From Candidatus Competibacteraceae bacterium (GTDB taxonomy: Bacteria > Pseudomonadota > Gammaproteobacteria > Competibacterales > Competibacteraceae), in the NCBI GenBank assembly GCA_003989085.1, contig RXIV01000001.1:496001-560000 (forward strand): a stretch of 64,000 bases of DNA. The letters are read 5' to 3'. How positions within the stretch are numbered: position 1 is the stretch's first letter; each line of letters opens with the position of its first letter. A model generated the notes under the pieces. That model did no database searches. It was not told the origin of the DNA and saw nothing but the letters and a program-made list of their open reading frames with translations. A program made the position numbers and the translations under genes. Shown here piece by piece: positions 37,949 to 49,834 of this stretch.

Positions 37949-40554
37949 GCTGCCCCCTCGTCATTGCTATCTTCACCTGATTCGGGATTATCGTCCTCTA
38001 TCAGCGGATCATTGTCGGTTTCGGTCTCGCCAATACTTTCAATTTTTTCGAGACCCACCAGTTTTTCACCGCCCTGCAACCGGATCAGAGTCACGCCCTG
38101 GGTATTGCGACCCACCAGGGAAATACCCTCGACCGGGGTTCGCACCAAGGTGCCACCATCAGTAATCAGCATGATTTCATGATCATTTTCTACCTGAACC
38201 GCGCCGACCACCCGGCCATTGCGCTCGGTGGTTTGAATCGCAATTACGCCTTGCCCTCCGCGTGCATGCCGGGGATATTCCGCCACTTCAGTGCGTTTGC
38301 CGTAGCCATTTTCGGTCGCCGCCAGCACGGTGCCTTCACCGACCACGATGAGCGCGATCACTTTTTGCCCTACACCGAGGCGAATGCCGCGCACCCCATA
38401 CGCGGAACGCCCGGTGTCTCTCACTTCGCTTTCGGCAAAGCGCTGCACCTTACCGGCGTCAGTGAACAGCATGATGTCGCGCTGGCCGTTGGTCAGTTCC
38501 ACATTGACCAATTGGTCGCCGTCGCGCAAATCAATCGCGATGATGCCGCTGGCGCGTGGTCGGGAATATTCGGACAGCGGGGTTTTCTTGACCGTGCCGT
38601 TGGCGGTGGCAAAGAACACAAAATGATCATCGCCAAATTCGCGCACCGCTAAAACCGCATTGATCCGCTCACCTTCTTCCAAAGGCAGTAGATTAACGAT
38701 GGGCCGACCCCGTGCGATTCGCCCAGCCTGCGGCAATTCATAAACTTTCTTCCAATACACTTTGCCGCGATTGGAAAAACAGAGCACCGTATCGTGGGTG
38801 CTGGCGATGAATAACTTGTCAACGAAATCTTCTTCCTTGACTGTAATGGCGGCCCGACCCCGTCCGCCGCGTCGTTGCGCCCGGTATAGCGACAGCGGTT
38901 GCGCTTTGACATAGCCGGCATGGGACAGGGTCACCACCATCGTCTCTTCGTTGATCAAGTCCTCCAGATTCAGGTTCTGCTCATCGGGCAAAATCACGGT
39001 GCGGCGCGGGTCACTGTACTGGGCATGCAGTTCCTGCAATTCGGCGCGGATTACCGCAGTCAGCCGCTCCGGCGCCGTGAGGATCTCCAGATAATCGACA
39101 ATCCGGCCCAGCAGCTCCTGGTACTCATCCAGCAATTTACGTTGTTCCAGCCCGGTCAGCCGGTGTAATCGCAAGTCCAGGATGGCCTGCGCCTGAACCG
39201 GCGATAACCGATAGCCGCCGGGGCATAAGCCAAACTCTATCGGTAAATCCTCGGGTCGTGCGGTATCGGCGCTCGTGCGGTCCAGCCAGTCGGTGATCAC
39301 CCCTGGCGTCCAGACCCGCTCCAGTAACCCGGCCTTTGCAGCAGCCGGATCGGCGGCGGCGCGAATCAGCGCGATCAGTGGGTCGAGGTTGGCCAATGCC
39401 ACCGTTAGTCCTTCAACGATGTGAGCGCGGTCACGGGCCTTGCGCAGATCAAACAGTGTGCGCCGCACCACCACTTCCCGGCGGTGCGCCAGAAAGGCTT
39501 CCAGCACCTGTTTGAGATTAAGCAGGCGCGGCTGGCCTTCCACCAGCGCCACCATGTTGACGCCGAAGACACATTGCAACGCGGTGTGCTGAAACAGGTT
39601 ATTGAGCACCACTTCGCCCGATTCGCCGCGACGCAGTTCGATATAAATCCGCAGGCCATCCTTATCGGATTCATCGCGTAATTCAGAGATGCCTTCCAGC
39701 TTTTTATCCTTGACCAATTCGGCGATTTTCTCAATCAGCCGGGCTTTGTTGACCTGGTAAGGCAGTTCGGTCACGACAATGGCTTGGCGATTGCGGACTT
39801 CATCGCTTTCAATCACCGTTTTCGCTCGCATTTGCACCCGACCCCGCCCGGTTTCATAGGCTTCATGAATACCACGCACACCATTAATCAGCCCAGCCGT
39901 GGGAAAATCTGGCCCTGGAATATAGTGCATGAGCGCGCTGATGGTCAGTGTCGGGTCATCAATCAGGGCAATGCAGGCATTCACTACCTCGCCAAGGTTG
40001 TGCGGCGGGATATTGGTCGCCATGCCCACCGCAATTCCAGAGGAGCCGTTGACCAGCAAATTAGGCAGACGGGTTGGGAATACGGTGGGTTCATGCTCTG
40101 ATTCATCATAGTTAGGGACAAAATCGACTGTTTCTTTATCAAGATCGGCCATGAGTTCGTGGGCAATCCGCGACATGCGGACTTCAGTGTATCGCATGGC
40201 GGCCGGCGCATCGCCATCAATACTGCCGAAATTACCCTGCCCGTCGATCAGCATATAACGCAGTGAAAAGGGCTGGGCCATTCGCACCATCGTGTCATAG
40301 ACTGCTGTATCGCCATGTGGATGATATTTGCCGATTACGTTGCCCACGATCCGCGCTGATTTTTTATAGGGCTTATTCCAGTCATTGCCCAATTCATTCA
40401 TGGCGAACAGCGACCGTCGATGCACCGGTTTCAGCCCATCACGCACATCCGGCAAGGCGCGTCCGACAATCACGCTCATGGCGTAGTCGAGATAGGACTG
40501 GCGCATTTCGTCTTCGAGATTAACTTGCAGGATTTCTTTGGCGATGTCAGTCAT
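37945..40554 (-). CDS. gyrA: DNA gyrase subunit A
   Basis: Breaks and rejoins DNA during negative supercoiling. 869 residues. The catalytic Tyr is in [12 protein letters not shown] (about 122) and the quinolone-resistance region around [15 protein letters not shown] has the wild-type-like Ser replaced by Thr (GDTAVYD). The C-terminal pinwheel contains the GyrA box QRRGGRG, which separates it from ParC. The tail is acidic ([14 protein letters not shown]). Upstream lie the diguanylate cyclase and CheB-CheR genes, downstream pheA. Confidence 0.97.
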   Translation of the reverse strand: MTDIAKEILQVNLEDEMRQSYLDYAMSVIVGRALPDVRDGLKPVHRRSLFAMNELGNDWNKPYKKSARIVGNVIGKYHPHGDTAVYDTMVRMAQPFSLRYMLIDGQGNFGSIDGDAPAAMRYTEVRMSRIAHELMADLDKETVDFVPNYDESEHEPTVFPTRLPNLLVNGSSGIAVGMATNIPPHNLGEVVNACIALIDDPTLTISALMHYIPGPDFPTAGLINGVRGIHEAYETGRGRVQMRAKTVIESDEVRNRQAIVVTELPYQVNKARLIEKIAELVKDKKLEGISELRDESDKDGLRIYIELRRGESGEVVLNNLFQHTALQCVFGVNMVALVEGQPRLLNLKQVLEAFLAHRREVVVRRTLFDLRKARDRAHIVEGLTVALANLDPLIALIRAAADPAAAKAGLLERVWTPGVITDWLDRTSADTARPEDLPIEFGLCPGGYRLSPVQAQAILDLRLHRLTGLEQRKLLDEYQELLGRIVDYLEILTAPERLTAVIRAELQELHAQYSDPRRTVILPDEQNLNLEDLINEETMVVTLSHAGYVKAQPLSLYRAQRRGGRGRAAITVKEEDFVDKLFIASTHDTVLCFSNRGKVYWKKVYELPQAGRIARGRPIVNLLPLEEGERINAVLAVREFGDDHFVFFATANGTVKKTPLSEYSRPRASGIIAIDLRDGDQLVNVELTNGQRDIMLFTDAGKVQRFAESEVRDTGRSAYGVRGIRLGVGQKVIALIVVGEGTVLAATENGYGKRTEVAEYPRHARGGQGVIAIQTTERNGRVVGAVQVENDHEIMLITDGGTLVRTPVEGISLVGRNTQGVTLIRLQGGEKLVGLEKIESIGETETDNDPLIEDDNPESGEDSNDEGAA

Positions 40555-40620
40555 AAGGAGAACCTTGGGCAGCGCCCCGGTTTGATGAGGCAGGGCGGTA
40601 TGAAGCGGTAAACCGCGAAG

Positions 40621-42543
40621 TTATTGGTTGCGGGTGGTCACTGTTCGCCGCCGGCTGGTGCGGTCATTGTCATCCCACTTTTCCATTTCTACCCGATTGC
40701 GTCCTCGGTTCTTGGCCCGGTACAGCGCTCGATCAGCGCGGATGAGGATGGCGTCCGCATCCAGGTCGTTTTGCGCCAACAGCGCGACGCCAATACTGAC
40801 GCTGAAGCCGATGGAACCCGCGCCGGTCATGGCCGGCGACTCCATGATGATCCCCCGCAACCGTTCCGCGAGCGGATAAGCGCCGGTCATGGTCGTGTCG
40901 GGCAGCAATGCAGCAAATTCTTCCCCGCCCAACCGACCCAGCAGGTCAATTTTCCGCAAGGTCTGGCTGGCAATAAAGGCAAAGTGCTTGAGGACAGCAT
41001 CGCCGATCGCATGGCCGTAAGCATCGTTGATCTGCTTGAAGTGGTCGAGATCCAGCATGAGCAACGCCGCTGACGCGGAGTAGCGTTTGAGCCGATTCAG
41101 TTCCCGCTCGACCTGGGCCAGAAAATAGCGCCGGTTCGCTAAACCGGTGAGTGGGTCAGTGGTCGCCAGTCGACGTAATTCGATCTCTTGGGCCCGGCGC
41201 TCGGTTTCATCGCGCAAAATGCCGACTGCGTACCACTGACCCCGAATCTGGACACTGGACAGGGAGACCGCCACCGCGATTTCTACGCCATCCTTGCGCC
41301 GGGCCTGCAGGCCCAGGGTTTTGCCGATGGCATTGCCGCGCCCGGTGCGCTGGAACACCGGGAATGCCTTATAGTGGGCATCGTGGTAGCGTTCGGGCGC
41401 CAACAACGGATGCAGTTCCCGCCCTAGAGCTTCCTCTCGTGTGTAGCCGAAAATGTGTTCGGCGGCTGGATTCCAGAACGAAATTCGCCCCGCCGGCTCC
41501 ATCATCACAATGGCGTCCTGGGCAGCTTCGGTGATGTTGTGCAGAATTGCTTCCCGCTCGCGCAGCGCTATTTCAGCCTGCCGCCGCTCACTGACATCCT
41601 CACCGGACGACAGGGTGCCGGTGATGTAACCCGCGGTATCCCTCAGCACCGTATTACGCCAGGCGATGATCCGTTCCTCACCGCTCCGGGTTAGCACCAT
41701 GCTTTCCTGCGATTTGATCAGGTCCGTTGTTTCAGCGATCAGGCTGGCGAAATGGGCTTTGGCGCTCACCCGCAGTCGCTCGGGCAGGAACCGATCAAAC
41801 CAGTTGGCGCCAATAATGTCCTCCTGACGGTAACCCAATAGTTGGCAACCGGCCGGATTGATCAGGCTGACCGTCTGGTCCTGCCGGACCACGATCACGA
41901 TAGAGCCGACCACACCCAGATAACGCTGCGAGGCGTCGCGTTCCTGGCGCAGCGCATCTTCCATCGCCTTCTGGACGCTGATGTCGCTGACGATCACCAG
42001 CAGCAGAGGCGGGGCCAGCCGCCGCCCGACGGGGGAAACGGTATCCGTTTCCCGGCGGCCCGTCAGACGAGCAATGAGGCTGCTGGCAGGTTTCCCACGC
42101 CGCCGTAGCGTGACATCCATGCTCTTGCCTTCGGGATTTTTGAAAAATGCTTTGAACCGGCCCAGAAAAATGTCCCGATCCGCCGCCGCCATAAACTCGG
42201 CCAGGGATCGTCCCATCAGGTCAGCGCATTCGTTATCTACCATGCTGGCGAAGGTCTGGTTGAACTGCCGGATGACACCGCTGGCGTCCAGGCTCAGATA
42301 GCCCTCCGGAGCCTGGTGATAGAGCCGGGCGTAGCGATCCCGTGCGTCTTTCAGTTGCAGTTGGATACTGAATAGCTCTTCGTTCTGGAATTCCAGCTCG
42401 ATCTGATACGCCAAGAGATCGTGGATGAGCCGCCGCATCTCGATCTGTGAGCCATCAGCCGGTTCTTGGACGGTGGTCGCCAGAATCGCCTCAGCCCGGC
42501 CCCGCAAATCGCTCTGTCGGCTATCCTGCTCACTGTCCATCAT
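40621..42543 (-). CDS. multi-PAS diguanylate cyclase
   Basis: 640 residues from ATG 42543 (GGAGA upstream), overlapping the CheB-CheR gene by 14 bases. A helical N-terminus is followed by three PAS domains (about 60-190, 200-320 and 325-445) and a GGDEF domain with active-site GGEEF at about 537. An Arg-x-x-Asp I-site (RKID) lies five residues before it, so product inhibition is expected. No membrane helix or EAL domain. It makes cyclic di-GMP in response to an unknown PAS ligand. Translational coupling suggests joint action with the upstream fusion protein. An earlier start (42807) would lie inside the other gene and is rejected. Confidence 0.92.
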   Translation of the reverse strand: MMDSEQDSRQSDLRGRAEAILATTVQEPADGSQIEMRRLIHDLLAYQIELEFQNEELFSIQLQLKDARDRYARLYHQAPEGYLSLDASGVIRQFNQTFASMVDNECADLMGRSLAEFMAAADRDIFLGRFKAFFKNPEGKSMDVTLRRRGKPASSLIARLTGRRETDTVSPVGRRLAPPLLLVIVSDISVQKAMEDALRQERDASQRYLGVVGSIVIVVRQDQTVSLINPAGCQLLGYRQEDIIGANWFDRFLPERLRVSAKAHFASLIAETTDLIKSQESMVLTRSGEERIIAWRNTVLRDTAGYITGTLSSGEDVSERRQAEIALREREAILHNITEAAQDAIVMMEPAGRISFWNPAAEHIFGYTREEALGRELHPLLAPERYHDAHYKAFPVFQRTGRGNAIGKTLGLQARRKDGVEIAVAVSLSSVQIRGQWYAVGILRDETERRAQEIELRRLATTDPLTGLANRRYFLAQVERELNRLKRYSASAALLMLDLDHFKQINDAYGHAIGDAVLKHFAFIASQTLRKIDLLGRLGGEEFAALLPDTTMTGAYPLAERLRGIIMESPAMTGAGSIGFSVSIGVALLAQNDLDADAILIRADRALYRAKNRGRNRVEMEKWDDNDRTSRRRTVTTRNQ

Positions 42544-45500
42544 TCTCCATCCGCTGTGGAGGATTGGACAGCTGGTACAGAGGCGATCCCTTCTCGCTGA
42601 AATGGATGACCATGTCTGCCCGCTTGCGCTCAGTGATGTCCATACAGGAACCGATGTAGCCAGTGAATCCCTCTTCAGGCGTACTGCGCGGGTGACCCTG
42701 ATCGTAAATCCAGCGGTATTCGCCGTCGTGTCGGCGCAGGCGGTATTCCATGATGAAGGGCCGGCGCTCGTCGAAGGCGGCCTCATAAATCTTGAGGCAG
42801 TGATCAAAATCTTCGGGATGGACGCCTTCCGCCCAACCGTTGCCTTGTTCCTGTTCCAGTGTACGTCCGGTAAAGGCCAGCCAGGGTTCGTTAAACCAGG
42901 TGCAGCCCTTGTCGAGACCGGCCATCCAGATCAATGCAGGCGAGGTATTGGCAATGCTGGCAAACAGTTGCATTGACTCGCGTAGCGCCGCTTCCGCCCG
43001 CCGAATTTCGGTGATGTCCACAAAGGAAATGACGGTGCCGGAGAACGCCCTGGGACCGATGGTGTAGGGCACTATCCGCATTAGATGACTGCGTCCTTCC
43101 TGGGTGCGAACCTCCTGTTCCAGCGGTTGGCCGGTCGCTTGTACCTGCCGGACCATTAGGATGGGGTCGCAGTCAACCAGATAATGCGAGAGGTGAGTGA
43201 TCGGACGGCCCACATCGCTGTCGAGCAATTTCAGAATCTGGGCGATCTTGGGCGAAAACCGCCTCACTTCCAGATTTTCATCAAGCAGGAGTTGACCGAT
43301 CTGGGTAGCGCCGAGCAGGTTGTCCACATCGTTGTTGAGTTCGGTCAACTCGATAATCTTGCTCTGGTATTCGGTATTGACCGTGAACAATTCCTCGTTG
43401 GTGGACTGCAATTCCTCGTTGGTGGACTGCAATTCCTCATTGCTCGCCAGCAACTCTTCATTGGTGGCCTGTAATTCCTCGTTGGAAGTTTCCAGTTCCT
43501 CGATGGTGGCTTGCAGGTTCTCACGGGTGAATTGCAGGTCCTGTTCCAGATCATGCAACCGTTCTTCGGCCTCGCGGGATAAATCATAGGACTGCACCGC
43601 AGAGTCCGGGTCAGGCGGCCCGATCTTCTTCACCTCTTCAATGAAGACCGCAACCAACGGTTCCTGACCCTTCTTTTCGGGCAGGGGCCGAATCCGCAAA
43701 TTCACGACCTTGTTGCCACCATCCTGGGCCAAGCGGATATTGGCAAAGCGCAATTCCTGACGTTGGCGGAACACTTTCTGAATGCCGGTGGTCAGCGGAA
43801 TCGCCAGTTCCCGGGTAGCCATCTTGGAAATGTCATTGACCACCTTGCCTGATGGCAGCTTCAAATAACTGCTGGTGTCGCCCAGGACATGCAGCACTTC
43901 CAGCTGCAAGTTGACGATGACCGTCAGCGGAAGGTAGTCGTGAGTGGCTCCTTCCAGAAAGCGCTCCAGCACCCGTTCCTCTTCTCCGATGCGCTGGATG
44001 CGGCGGGTGGCCGCGAATTGTCCGCGCAGATCACGACTACGGGTGTCGGTGACCGAGAGCAGATGGGTGGTGTCCGCCAGTGGCTTGAGGCGGCCCTTGG
44101 AACGATACAGCTTCCATTTCGGGGCGATAGGCTCGAAATAGTCCGCCATATCGCCGGTGGTCTCACTGGTGCCGAGCATCAGAATCCCGCCGGGATTGAG
44201 CGAGAAATTAAAAAATTCCAGAACCTTGCGCTGCAAAATGGGTTGCAGGTAGATCATCATGTTGCGGCAACTGATCAGGGAAATGTTGGTAAACGGCGGG
44301 TCCTTGATCAAATTGTGCTGGGCGAACACCACCATTTCCCGGATGCTGCGGGCGATCTGAAAGTTGTCCTCTTTCTTGTAGAAATACTTGGCGAGCAAGC
44401 GGGGCGAAATATCGGCGGCGACGCTTTCGGGAAAGCTGCCGCTGGCCGCGTAATGAATGGCGTCGCGGTCGATGTCGGTGGCGAAAATTTTCACATCATG
44501 GGCGGTGCCAAGCATTTCCATGCACTCGCGGGCCAGAATCGCCATGGTGTAGGCTTCCTCGCCGGTCGAGCAACACGCCACCCATAACCGAATCTCCCGG
44601 CTGCCGGCGCTTTTGAAAATTTCTGGCAGGCCGTACTGGGCCAGGCAATCGAAAGCATCTGGATCGCGGAAGAAGCTGGTCACGCCGATCAACAGTTCCT
44701 GGTACAGCGCCATCGCCTCGCCGGGGTTGTTGGACAGATAGGCGACGTAATCGCGGATGTCATCGGTCTGGTTGATGGTCATCCGCCGTTCGATGCGGCG
44801 GGTGACGGTGCTGGGCTTGTAGAAGGTAAAATCGACTTTGCACTTCTCGCGCAGGATGGAGAAAATCCGGGTTAGGCCCTGTTCATCGCTCAGCAGGGTT
44901 TCGGAACGCTCGACCTTGGTGAGATAGGGATGTTTGGAGAAAGACAGCAGTTGTCCTGGCATCTGATCCGGCGGCAGTACGAAATCGGCCAGGCCAGTTG
45001 AAATCGCGGCGCGCGGCATCCCATTAAACTTGGCGCTTTCTTCATCCTGCACCATGACCATCCCGCCGTATTCCTTGATAGCCCGTACCCCACGGGTGCC
45101 ATCGCTGCCGGTGCCGGACAGGATGATGGCTACGGCTTTCTCGTTCTGATCCTCCGCCAACGACCGTAGAAACACGTCAATCGGCAGATTGATGCCCTTG
45201 CTGTGATCCTGCTCGCTCAACAGCAGCTTGCCGTGAAAGATGGTCAGGTTTTTTTTGGGCGGAATCAGATAGACGTTGTTGGGCAGCACCGGCACCCCGT
45301 CTTCGGCCCGGTGTACCGGCATCGGGGTGCGCTTGGAGAGCAACTCGACCATCAGGCTTTTGTAATCCGGCGAGAGATGCTGAATCACGATAAAGCCCAG
45401 ACCACTGTCAGGCGGCATACGGCTGAAAAAGGATTCGATAGCCTCCAATCCCCCTGCCGAGGCGCCTACCGCTACGTAGTAGCTAGGCATTGCGGCTTCG

Positions 45501-45568
45501 GACAGATCATCGCTCTGCTTTTCCAGAAGGTCACGTTTGGCTCGGTCGCTGATTCTGTTCATTACCAT
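42530..45568 (-). CDS. CheB methylesterase-CheR methyltransferase-PAS fusion
   Basis: 1012 residues. The CheB catalytic domain (about 27-215) has Ser in GASAGG, His in IQHLSP and Asp in GTGSDGTRG; no receiver domain precedes it. CheR (about 220-480) has [11 protein letters not shown] and the SAM site [15 protein letters not shown]. Then a long coiled coil of NEELQST-like heptads (about 670-745) and two PAS domains. Both enzymes normally adjust chemoreceptor methylation, but no receptor, cheA or cheW is near. The second codon ATG (45568) is chosen, with GGAG upstream; TTG 45571 and ATG 45562 are possible. Fusions of this type are widespread as stand-alone sensors of unknown target. Confidence 0.92.
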   Translation of the reverse strand: MVMNRISDRAKRDLLEKQSDDLSEAAMPSYYVAVGASAGGLEAIESFFSRMPPDSGLGFIVIQHLSPDYKSLMVELLSKRTPMPVHRAEDGVPVLPNNVYLIPPKKNLTIFHGKLLLSEQDHSKGINLPIDVFLRSLAEDQNEKAVAIILSGTGSDGTRGVRAIKEYGGMVMVQDEESAKFNGMPRAAISTGLADFVLPPDQMPGQLLSFSKHPYLTKVERSETLLSDEQGLTRIFSILREKCKVDFTFYKPSTVTRRIERRMTINQTDDIRDYVAYLSNNPGEAMALYQELLIGVTSFFRDPDAFDCLAQYGLPEIFKSAGSREIRLWVACCSTGEEAYTMAILARECMEMLGTAHDVKIFATDIDRDAIHYAASGSFPESVAADISPRLLAKYFYKKEDNFQIARSIREMVVFAQHNLIKDPPFTNISLISCRNMMIYLQPILQRKVLEFFNFSLNPGGILMLGTSETTGDMADYFEPIAPKWKLYRSKGRLKPLADTTHLLSVTDTRSRDLRGQFAATRRIQRIGEEERVLERFLEGATHDYLPLTVIVNLQLEVLHVLGDTSSYLKLPSGKVVNDISKMATRELAIPLTTGIQKVFRQRQELRFANIRLAQDGGNKVVNLRIRPLPEKKGQEPLVAVFIEEVKKIGPPDPDSAVQSYDLSREAEERLHDLEQDLQFTRENLQATIEELETSNEELQATNEELLASNEELQSTNEELQSTNEELFTVNTEYQSKIIELTELNNDVDNLLGATQIGQLLLDENLEVRRFSPKIAQILKLLDSDVGRPITHLSHYLVDCDPILMVRQVQATGQPLEQEVRTQEGRSHLMRIVPYTIGPRAFSGTVISFVDITEIRRAEAALRESMQLFASIANTSPALIWMAGLDKGCTWFNEPWLAFTGRTLEQEQGNGWAEGVHPEDFDHCLKIYEAAFDERRPFIMEYRLRRHDGEYRWIYDQGHPRSTPEEGFTGYIGSCMDITERKRADMVIHFSEKGSPLYQLSNPPQRMENDGQ
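43375..43515 (-). repeat. 21-bp coiled-coil repeats within the CheB-CheR fusion gene
   Basis: The sequence encoding [21 protein letters not shown] heptads recurs about six times at 21-base spacing, including a nearly exact duplication around 43390-43440. It is a structural coiled coil, common in this family. Confidence 0.75.
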
Positions 45569-45655
45569 CAAACTCCAGACTGAATGTCGACGGGCGTCGC
45601 GGCCCTATCCTAACGGAATGCTATAGTCCCCACTGATTTTCCAGCGCCATACCCC

Positions 45656-46699
45656 CTAAAGCAGCATCAACCGTGCCAGTTGTGCTGCATCCGGTTTTAG
45701 CACCACGCCCCGTTCAGTGACCAGCGCATCGACCAGCGCTGCCGGGGTTACATCAAACGAGGGATTCCAGACCTCGGTCCCGGTCGCAGCAACCGGGTGT
45801 CCGCCCAAATTCAGCAATTCCTCGGCGGCCCGCTGTTCAATAGGAATAGCCGCACCATTGGTCATCTGCAAATCCACGGTCGATGTCGGTGCCACCACCA
45901 TGAACCGCACACCGTGATAGCGGGCGATAATCGCCAGAGGATAGGTGCCGATCTTGTTGGCGACATCGCCGTTAGCGGCAATCCGGTCAGCCCCGACAAT
46001 GACCCAGCGCACTTGGCCCTGCCGCAACAGGGCCGCCGCCGCCGCATCGGCTAGCAGCGTTACCGGAATCCCGTCCTGAACCAGCTCCCAGGCGGTCAGC
46101 CGCGCCCCTTGCAGCCAGGGCCGGGTTTCATCGGCGTAGACCCTCTCGATCAACCCGGCGGCAACGCCGGCGCGGACCACGCCCAATGCGGTGCCGTAGC
46201 CGCCGGTCGCCAGTGAACCGGCATTACAATGGGTGAGCACCGCCCCGCGCTCGCCCAGCAGCGCCGCACCCAATTGACCCATTCGCCGGTTGGCGGCGAT
46301 GTCTTCACGGTGGATCGCCTGCGCCTCTGCCAACAACTGTTGCTCCGGGTCGCCCACCAGCCCAGCCATGACCTGGGCCATGCGCTGCACCGCCCAATTC
46401 AGGTTAACGGCGGTCGGACGGGACTGGATCAGTATCGCCAAATCTTCGCCGATCCGGGTTTGCCAGGATTGGGGGGTTTCGGCATAGCGGGCGCGGGCCG
46501 CAAGCACCACGCCGTAAGCCGCAGTGATACCAATCGCTGGAGCGCCGCGCACTACCATTTCACGGATAGCGTGGGCCACGTCCGCTGCCGTCGTTAGCCG
46601 CTGATAGTGCACTACGCCGGGTAATAAGCGTTGATCAAGTAGTTCCAGGGCGTTTTCGCGCCAAACAATGGCGCACACCCGATCCGGGGCGTCGATCAT
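45656..46699 (-). CDS. mtnA: methylthioribose-1-phosphate isomerase
   Basis: Converts methylthioribose-1-phosphate to methylthioribulose-1-phosphate in methionine salvage. 347 residues. Catalytic Cys lies in [20 protein letters not shown] and the Asp in [32 protein letters not shown] near residue 50 is the phosphate site. Lies upstream of the signalling genes and gyrA on the same strand; in Pseudomonas it is directly before gyrA. Confidence 0.95.
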   Translation of the reverse strand: MIDAPDRVCAIVWRENALELLDQRLLPGVVHYQRLTTAADVAHAIREMVVRGAPAIGITAAYGVVLAARARYAETPQSWQTRIGEDLAILIQSRPTAVNLNWAVQRMAQVMAGLVGDPEQQLLAEAQAIHREDIAANRRMGQLGAALLGERGAVLTHCNAGSLATGGYGTALGVVRAGVAAGLIERVYADETRPWLQGARLTAWELVQDGIPVTLLADAAAAALLRQGQVRWVIVGADRIAANGDVANKIGTYPLAIIARYHGVRFMVVAPTSTVDLQMTNGAAIPIEQRAAEELLNLGGHPVAATGTEVWNPSFDVTPAALVDALVTERGVVLKPDAAQLARLMLL

Positions 46700-47027
46700 G
46701 GTGGGTTGATCCAGTGAAATTGCGGGAAAAATAGCAGGTTTAGGTTGTTGCTTTTTTACTACAAGCCGCTTTTACCGCAAGATGTATGGCAAAAAATCGC
46801 TTGCCAAAATACCGGGATGGCGGGCAAAATGATGGCATTTATTGTTGGCACAACATTATTTTGCAATTCTGACACAGTGTTGTATCATACACACCATGAC
46901 CGGTAGTTACCGTTCGGGTATGCTGGTTGAGATAGGGATGATGGCGATTCAACCCACCCGGTCTTGTGACCTGACTTGCCGGCACCATGCACCGAGATTC
47001 TTAATGCCTGTTTGGGAGAGTATAGCG
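46700..47027. other. 328-base divergent gap between mtnA and the OmpA-like gene
   Basis: AT-rich. Several TGGCA/TGCCA elements occur between 46785 and 46855, including TGGCAAA and TTGCCAAA about 15 bases apart, which may be regulator contacts. The promoter of the OmpA-like gene is listed separately. No gene is supported. Confidence 0.45.
46861..46888 (+). promoter_or_regulatory. candidate promoter of the OmpA-like gene
   Basis: TTGCAA (46861-46866) and TATCAT (46883-46888) with a 16-base spacer, giving a leader of about 130 bases. Confidence 0.45.
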
Positions 47028-47651
47028 ATGAAAGTGAAACTGAATAAGCTCAGCCTGGGTCTGGCTGCTTCGATGATGTTGTTCGCCGCGCTGCCCGCGC
47101 ACGCGGTTAACAAGTACGGTTGCATCTATGCAGTTGATCCGTGGGACAAGATTGTCAAGGATCCCTACGGCAATTGCATCCGCACCCCATACTGGACTGC
47201 GGCGAAGAACGTTCCGGAATGCGGCGGCATTGCGGCGGTTGAGCCACCGCCGGCTGCGCCGGTGGTCGACACCCTCACCTTGGGGGCCGACGCCTACTTT
47301 GATTTCGACAAGGCTACGCTCAAACCGACTGGTCGGGCCAAACTGGACAAGCTGTCCAGCGACCTGCGCCGGGTGTCGTCGGTTTCCTCGATCCTGGTGG
47401 TCGGTTACACCGACAGCAAGGGCACTGACGCCTACAACCTGCGCCTCGGTCAGCGCCGCGCTGATTCCGTAGCCAGTTACCTGACCGCCAAGGGCGTGCC
47501 TGGCTCTCTGATCACGACCCGGAGCATGGGCAAGGCGGATCCAGTCGCGCCGAACACCCTGCCGAATGGCAAGGATAATCCGGCGGGTCGCGCTCTGAAC
47601 CGTCGCGTGGTCATCACCGTGACTGCCCAGGAACACGTCATCAGCCAGTAA
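47028..47651 (+). CDS. OmpA-family outer-membrane/peptidoglycan-binding protein
   Basis: 207 residues from ATG 47028 (GGAGAG upstream) with a signal peptide (VKLNKLSLGLAASMMLFAALPAHA). A short linker with Cys residues and a Pro-rich piece (VEPPPAAPVV) leads to an OmpA C-terminal domain (about 85-200): AYFDFDKATLKPTGRAKLDKL, GYTDSKGTDAYNLRLGQRRADSV, RALNRRVVI. There is no eight-strand barrel, so it is a soluble or peripheral peptidoglycan-binding protein rather than a porin. Own promoter and terminator. It stands between the divergent mtnA and the mtaD gene. Confidence 0.92.
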   Translation: MKVKLNKLSLGLAASMMLFAALPAHAVNKYGCIYAVDPWDKIVKDPYGNCIRTPYWTAAKNVPECGGIAAVEPPPAAPVVDTLTLGADAYFDFDKATLKPTGRAKLDKLSSDLRRVSSVSSILVVGYTDSKGTDAYNLRLGQRRADSVASYLTAKGVPGSLITTRSMGKADPVAPNTLPNGKDNPAGRALNRRVVITVTAQEHVISQ

Positions 47652-47682
47652 GGCGTCGGCGTTTTCCGATAGCTTCCATCCA

Positions 47683-47709
47683 CGCCCCGGTCCGCCGGGG
47701 CGTTTTTTT
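47683..47709 (+). terminator. terminator after the OmpA-like gene
   Basis: CGCCCCGG (47683-47690), loop TCCG, CCGGGGCG (47695-47702), then seven T. Confidence 0.92.
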
Positions 47710-47759
47710 GCGCTCGGAATGCCGTTGCCATCATCCGGCGTTCCATTGGAGAACTGCGC

Positions 47760-49073
47760 ATGCAAGCCATCTCCACCCTGATCAACGCTCGCTGGATTGT
47801 CCCGGTCGAACCGGAAGGCCTCATTTTGGAGTATCACGCCCTCGCGATTGACGGGGGGCGCATTCTCGCTATTTTGCCCCAGGCTGAAGCGGCTACTCGT
47901 TACCAGGCTGAGACTTGTCTGATGCTGGATCGGCAGGTGCTGATGCCTGGCCTGATCAACGCCCACACCCACGCCAGCATGACCCTGCTGCGGGGGCTGG
48001 CCGACGATCTGCCACTGTTGAACTGGTTGCAGGACCACATCTGGCCGGCGGAGGCTCGCTGGGTGGACCCAGCATTCGTCCGCGCCGGAACACGGCTGGC
48101 GGTCGCTGAATTATTGCGTGGTGGAATCACCTGCTTCAACGACATGTATTTCTTCCCCGAAGCGACCGCTGCTGTGGCCTGCGAGGCCGGGATTCGTGCC
48201 TGCGTTGGGTTAATCGCGCTGGACTTTCCCACGGCTTACGCCCGTAGTCTGGATGAGTATCTCAACAAGGGGCTGGCGCTGCATGAGGCGTTGCGCTCCG
48301 AACCACTGCTGCATACTGCCCTGGCGCCGCACGCGCCGTACACAGTGTCGGCCCCGGCGTTGGAGCGGATTGGGCGACTAGCGACTGATTTGAATCTTCC
48401 GGTGCATATTCACGTCCACGAAACAGCAGCCGAAGTCGCCGATTTTCAGGCCCGACATGGTTGTCGGCCACTGCAACGGCTAGAGGAAATCGGCCTGCTG
48501 TCATCCCGCTTGCTGGCAGTCCACATGACTCAACTGGAACCTGTTGAAATTGAGCGGCTGGTGCAAACCGGTGTGCACGTCATCCACTGCCCGGAATCCA
48601 ACCTTAAGTTGGCTAGCGGGTTTTGCCCGGTCGCTCAACTGGATGCTGCGGGGGTGAATGTAGCGATAGGCACCGACGGCGCAGCCAGCAACAACGATCT
48701 CGATCTATTTGGTGAACTGCGCACCGCTGCGCTGCTCGGCAAGGGGGTTGCCGGTGATGCCCGCGTTTTGCCGGCAGCGCGGATTTTGCGGATGGCGACC
48801 CTCAATGGAGCCAAGGCGCTGGGTCTGGCTCACGAAACCGGCTCACTGGAGCCGGGCAAGTCCGCCGACGTGATTGCGGTTGATCTGGGTGAACTGGAAA
48901 CCGAGCCGGTCTACCACCCGCTCTCGCAGCTGGTCTACGCTGTTAGCCGCCGGCAGGTCAGCAATGTCTGGGTGGCCGGCCAACGGGTGCTGGCCGAACG
49001 CCACTTGACAACACTGGACCTGGACGAGACCGTCCGTGAGGCGCGGAACTGGCGGGACCGGATCGCGGCCTGA
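47760..49073 (+). CDS. mtaD: methylthioadenosine / S-adenosylhomocysteine deaminase
   Basis: TRZ/ATZ-family metal hydrolase that deaminates adenosylhomocysteine, methylthioadenosine or related adenosines. 437 residues. Metal ligands are in [13 protein letters not shown] (about 66-78), HVHETAAEV (about 220), and the Asp of [13 protein letters not shown] (about 303-315). The pairing with ubiG downstream and mtnA nearby matches Pseudomonas, where the deaminase takes part in methylthioadenosine salvage. Exact substrate not determinable. Confidence 0.9.
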   Translation: MQAISTLINARWIVPVEPEGLILEYHALAIDGGRILAILPQAEAATRYQAETCLMLDRQVLMPGLINAHTHASMTLLRGLADDLPLLNWLQDHIWPAEARWVDPAFVRAGTRLAVAELLRGGITCFNDMYFFPEATAAVACEAGIRACVGLIALDFPTAYARSLDEYLNKGLALHEALRSEPLLHTALAPHAPYTVSAPALERIGRLATDLNLPVHIHVHETAAEVADFQARHGCRPLQRLEEIGLLSSRLLAVHMTQLEPVEIERLVQTGVHVIHCPESNLKLASGFCPVAQLDAAGVNVAIGTDGAASNNDLDLFGELRTAALLGKGVAGDARVLPAARILRMATLNGAKALGLAHETGSLEPGKSADVIAVDLGELETEPVYHPLSQLVYAVSRRQVSNVWVAGQRVLAERHLTTLDLDETVREARNWRDRIAA

Positions 49074-49114
49074 CCAGATTTGGATTAAAGCCCACCTCAC
49101 AGGAACTATCGAAT

Positions 49115-49834
49115 ATGACCACGACCGCCCATCTCAACGTAGACTTGCAGGAAATCGCCAAATTTGAGGAACTCGCCAGCCGTTGGTGGGACCCGGACAG
49201 CGAATTTAAACCTCTGCACGATTTGAATCCGTTGCGGCTTGATTACATCGAACAACACGTTGGCGGGCTGGCCGGGAAGCGGGTGCTGGATGTCGGCTGC
49301 GGCGGCGGCATTCTGGCTGAAAGCATGGCCCAGCGTGGTGCGCAAGTGTTGGGGATTGACCTGGGAGAAGCGCCGCTAGCGGTGGCGCGCTTGCATCAAC
49401 TGGAATCGGGCGTGACGCTGGACTACCAGCGCATCACCGCCGAGGAATTGGCCGGGAACGAGCCGGCCTGCTTCGAAGTGGTGACGTGTATGGAAATGCT
49501 AGAACATGTCCCCGATCCAGCCTCGACCATTCAGGCCTGCGCCCGGTTGGTTAAACCGGGTGGTCATGTCTTCTTCTCCACTATTAATCGCAATCCGCAG
49601 TCCTATTTATTCGCTATTATCGGTGCGGAATATCTGCTGCGGGTGCTGCCCAAAGGCACTCACGATTACCGCAAGTTCATCCGCCCCTCGGAGCTGGACG
49701 GCTGGGCGCGGACTGTCGGGCTGAGTCTGCACGATCTCACCGGTCTGCATTACAACCCGCTTACTGGGCGTTATTGGCTAGGACCGGGTGTGGCCGTCAA
49801 CTATATGGTTTATTGCCAGCCGGAGGCTGCGTGA
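49115..49834 (+). CDS. ubiG: ubiquinone biosynthesis O-methyltransferase
   Basis: Methylates both hydroxyl groups in ubiquinone synthesis. 239 residues. The N-terminal [22 protein letters not shown] block is diagnostic for UbiG; the SAM motif is [16 protein letters not shown] (about 58-73), with [11 protein letters not shown] and [18 protein letters not shown] further on. Its stop overlaps the GTG of the HAD phosphatase gene. Confidence 0.97.
   Translation: MTTTAHLNVDLQEIAKFEELASRWWDPDSEFKPLHDLNPLRLDYIEQHVGGLAGKRVLDVGCGGGILAESMAQRGAQVLGIDLGEAPLAVARLHQLESGVTLDYQRITAEELAGNEPACFEVVTCMEMLEHVPDPASTIQACARLVKPGGHVFFSTINRNPQSYLFAIIGAEYLLRVLPKGTHDYRKFIRPSELDGWARTVGLSLHDLTGLHYNPLTGRYWLGPGVAVNYMVYCQPEAA

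Noticed and set aside
46853..46870. Sigma54 promoter (TTGGCAC...TTGC) before the OmpA-like gene
   Set aside because: The gap between the two elements is nine bases instead of about five, so the -24/-12 geometry fails.
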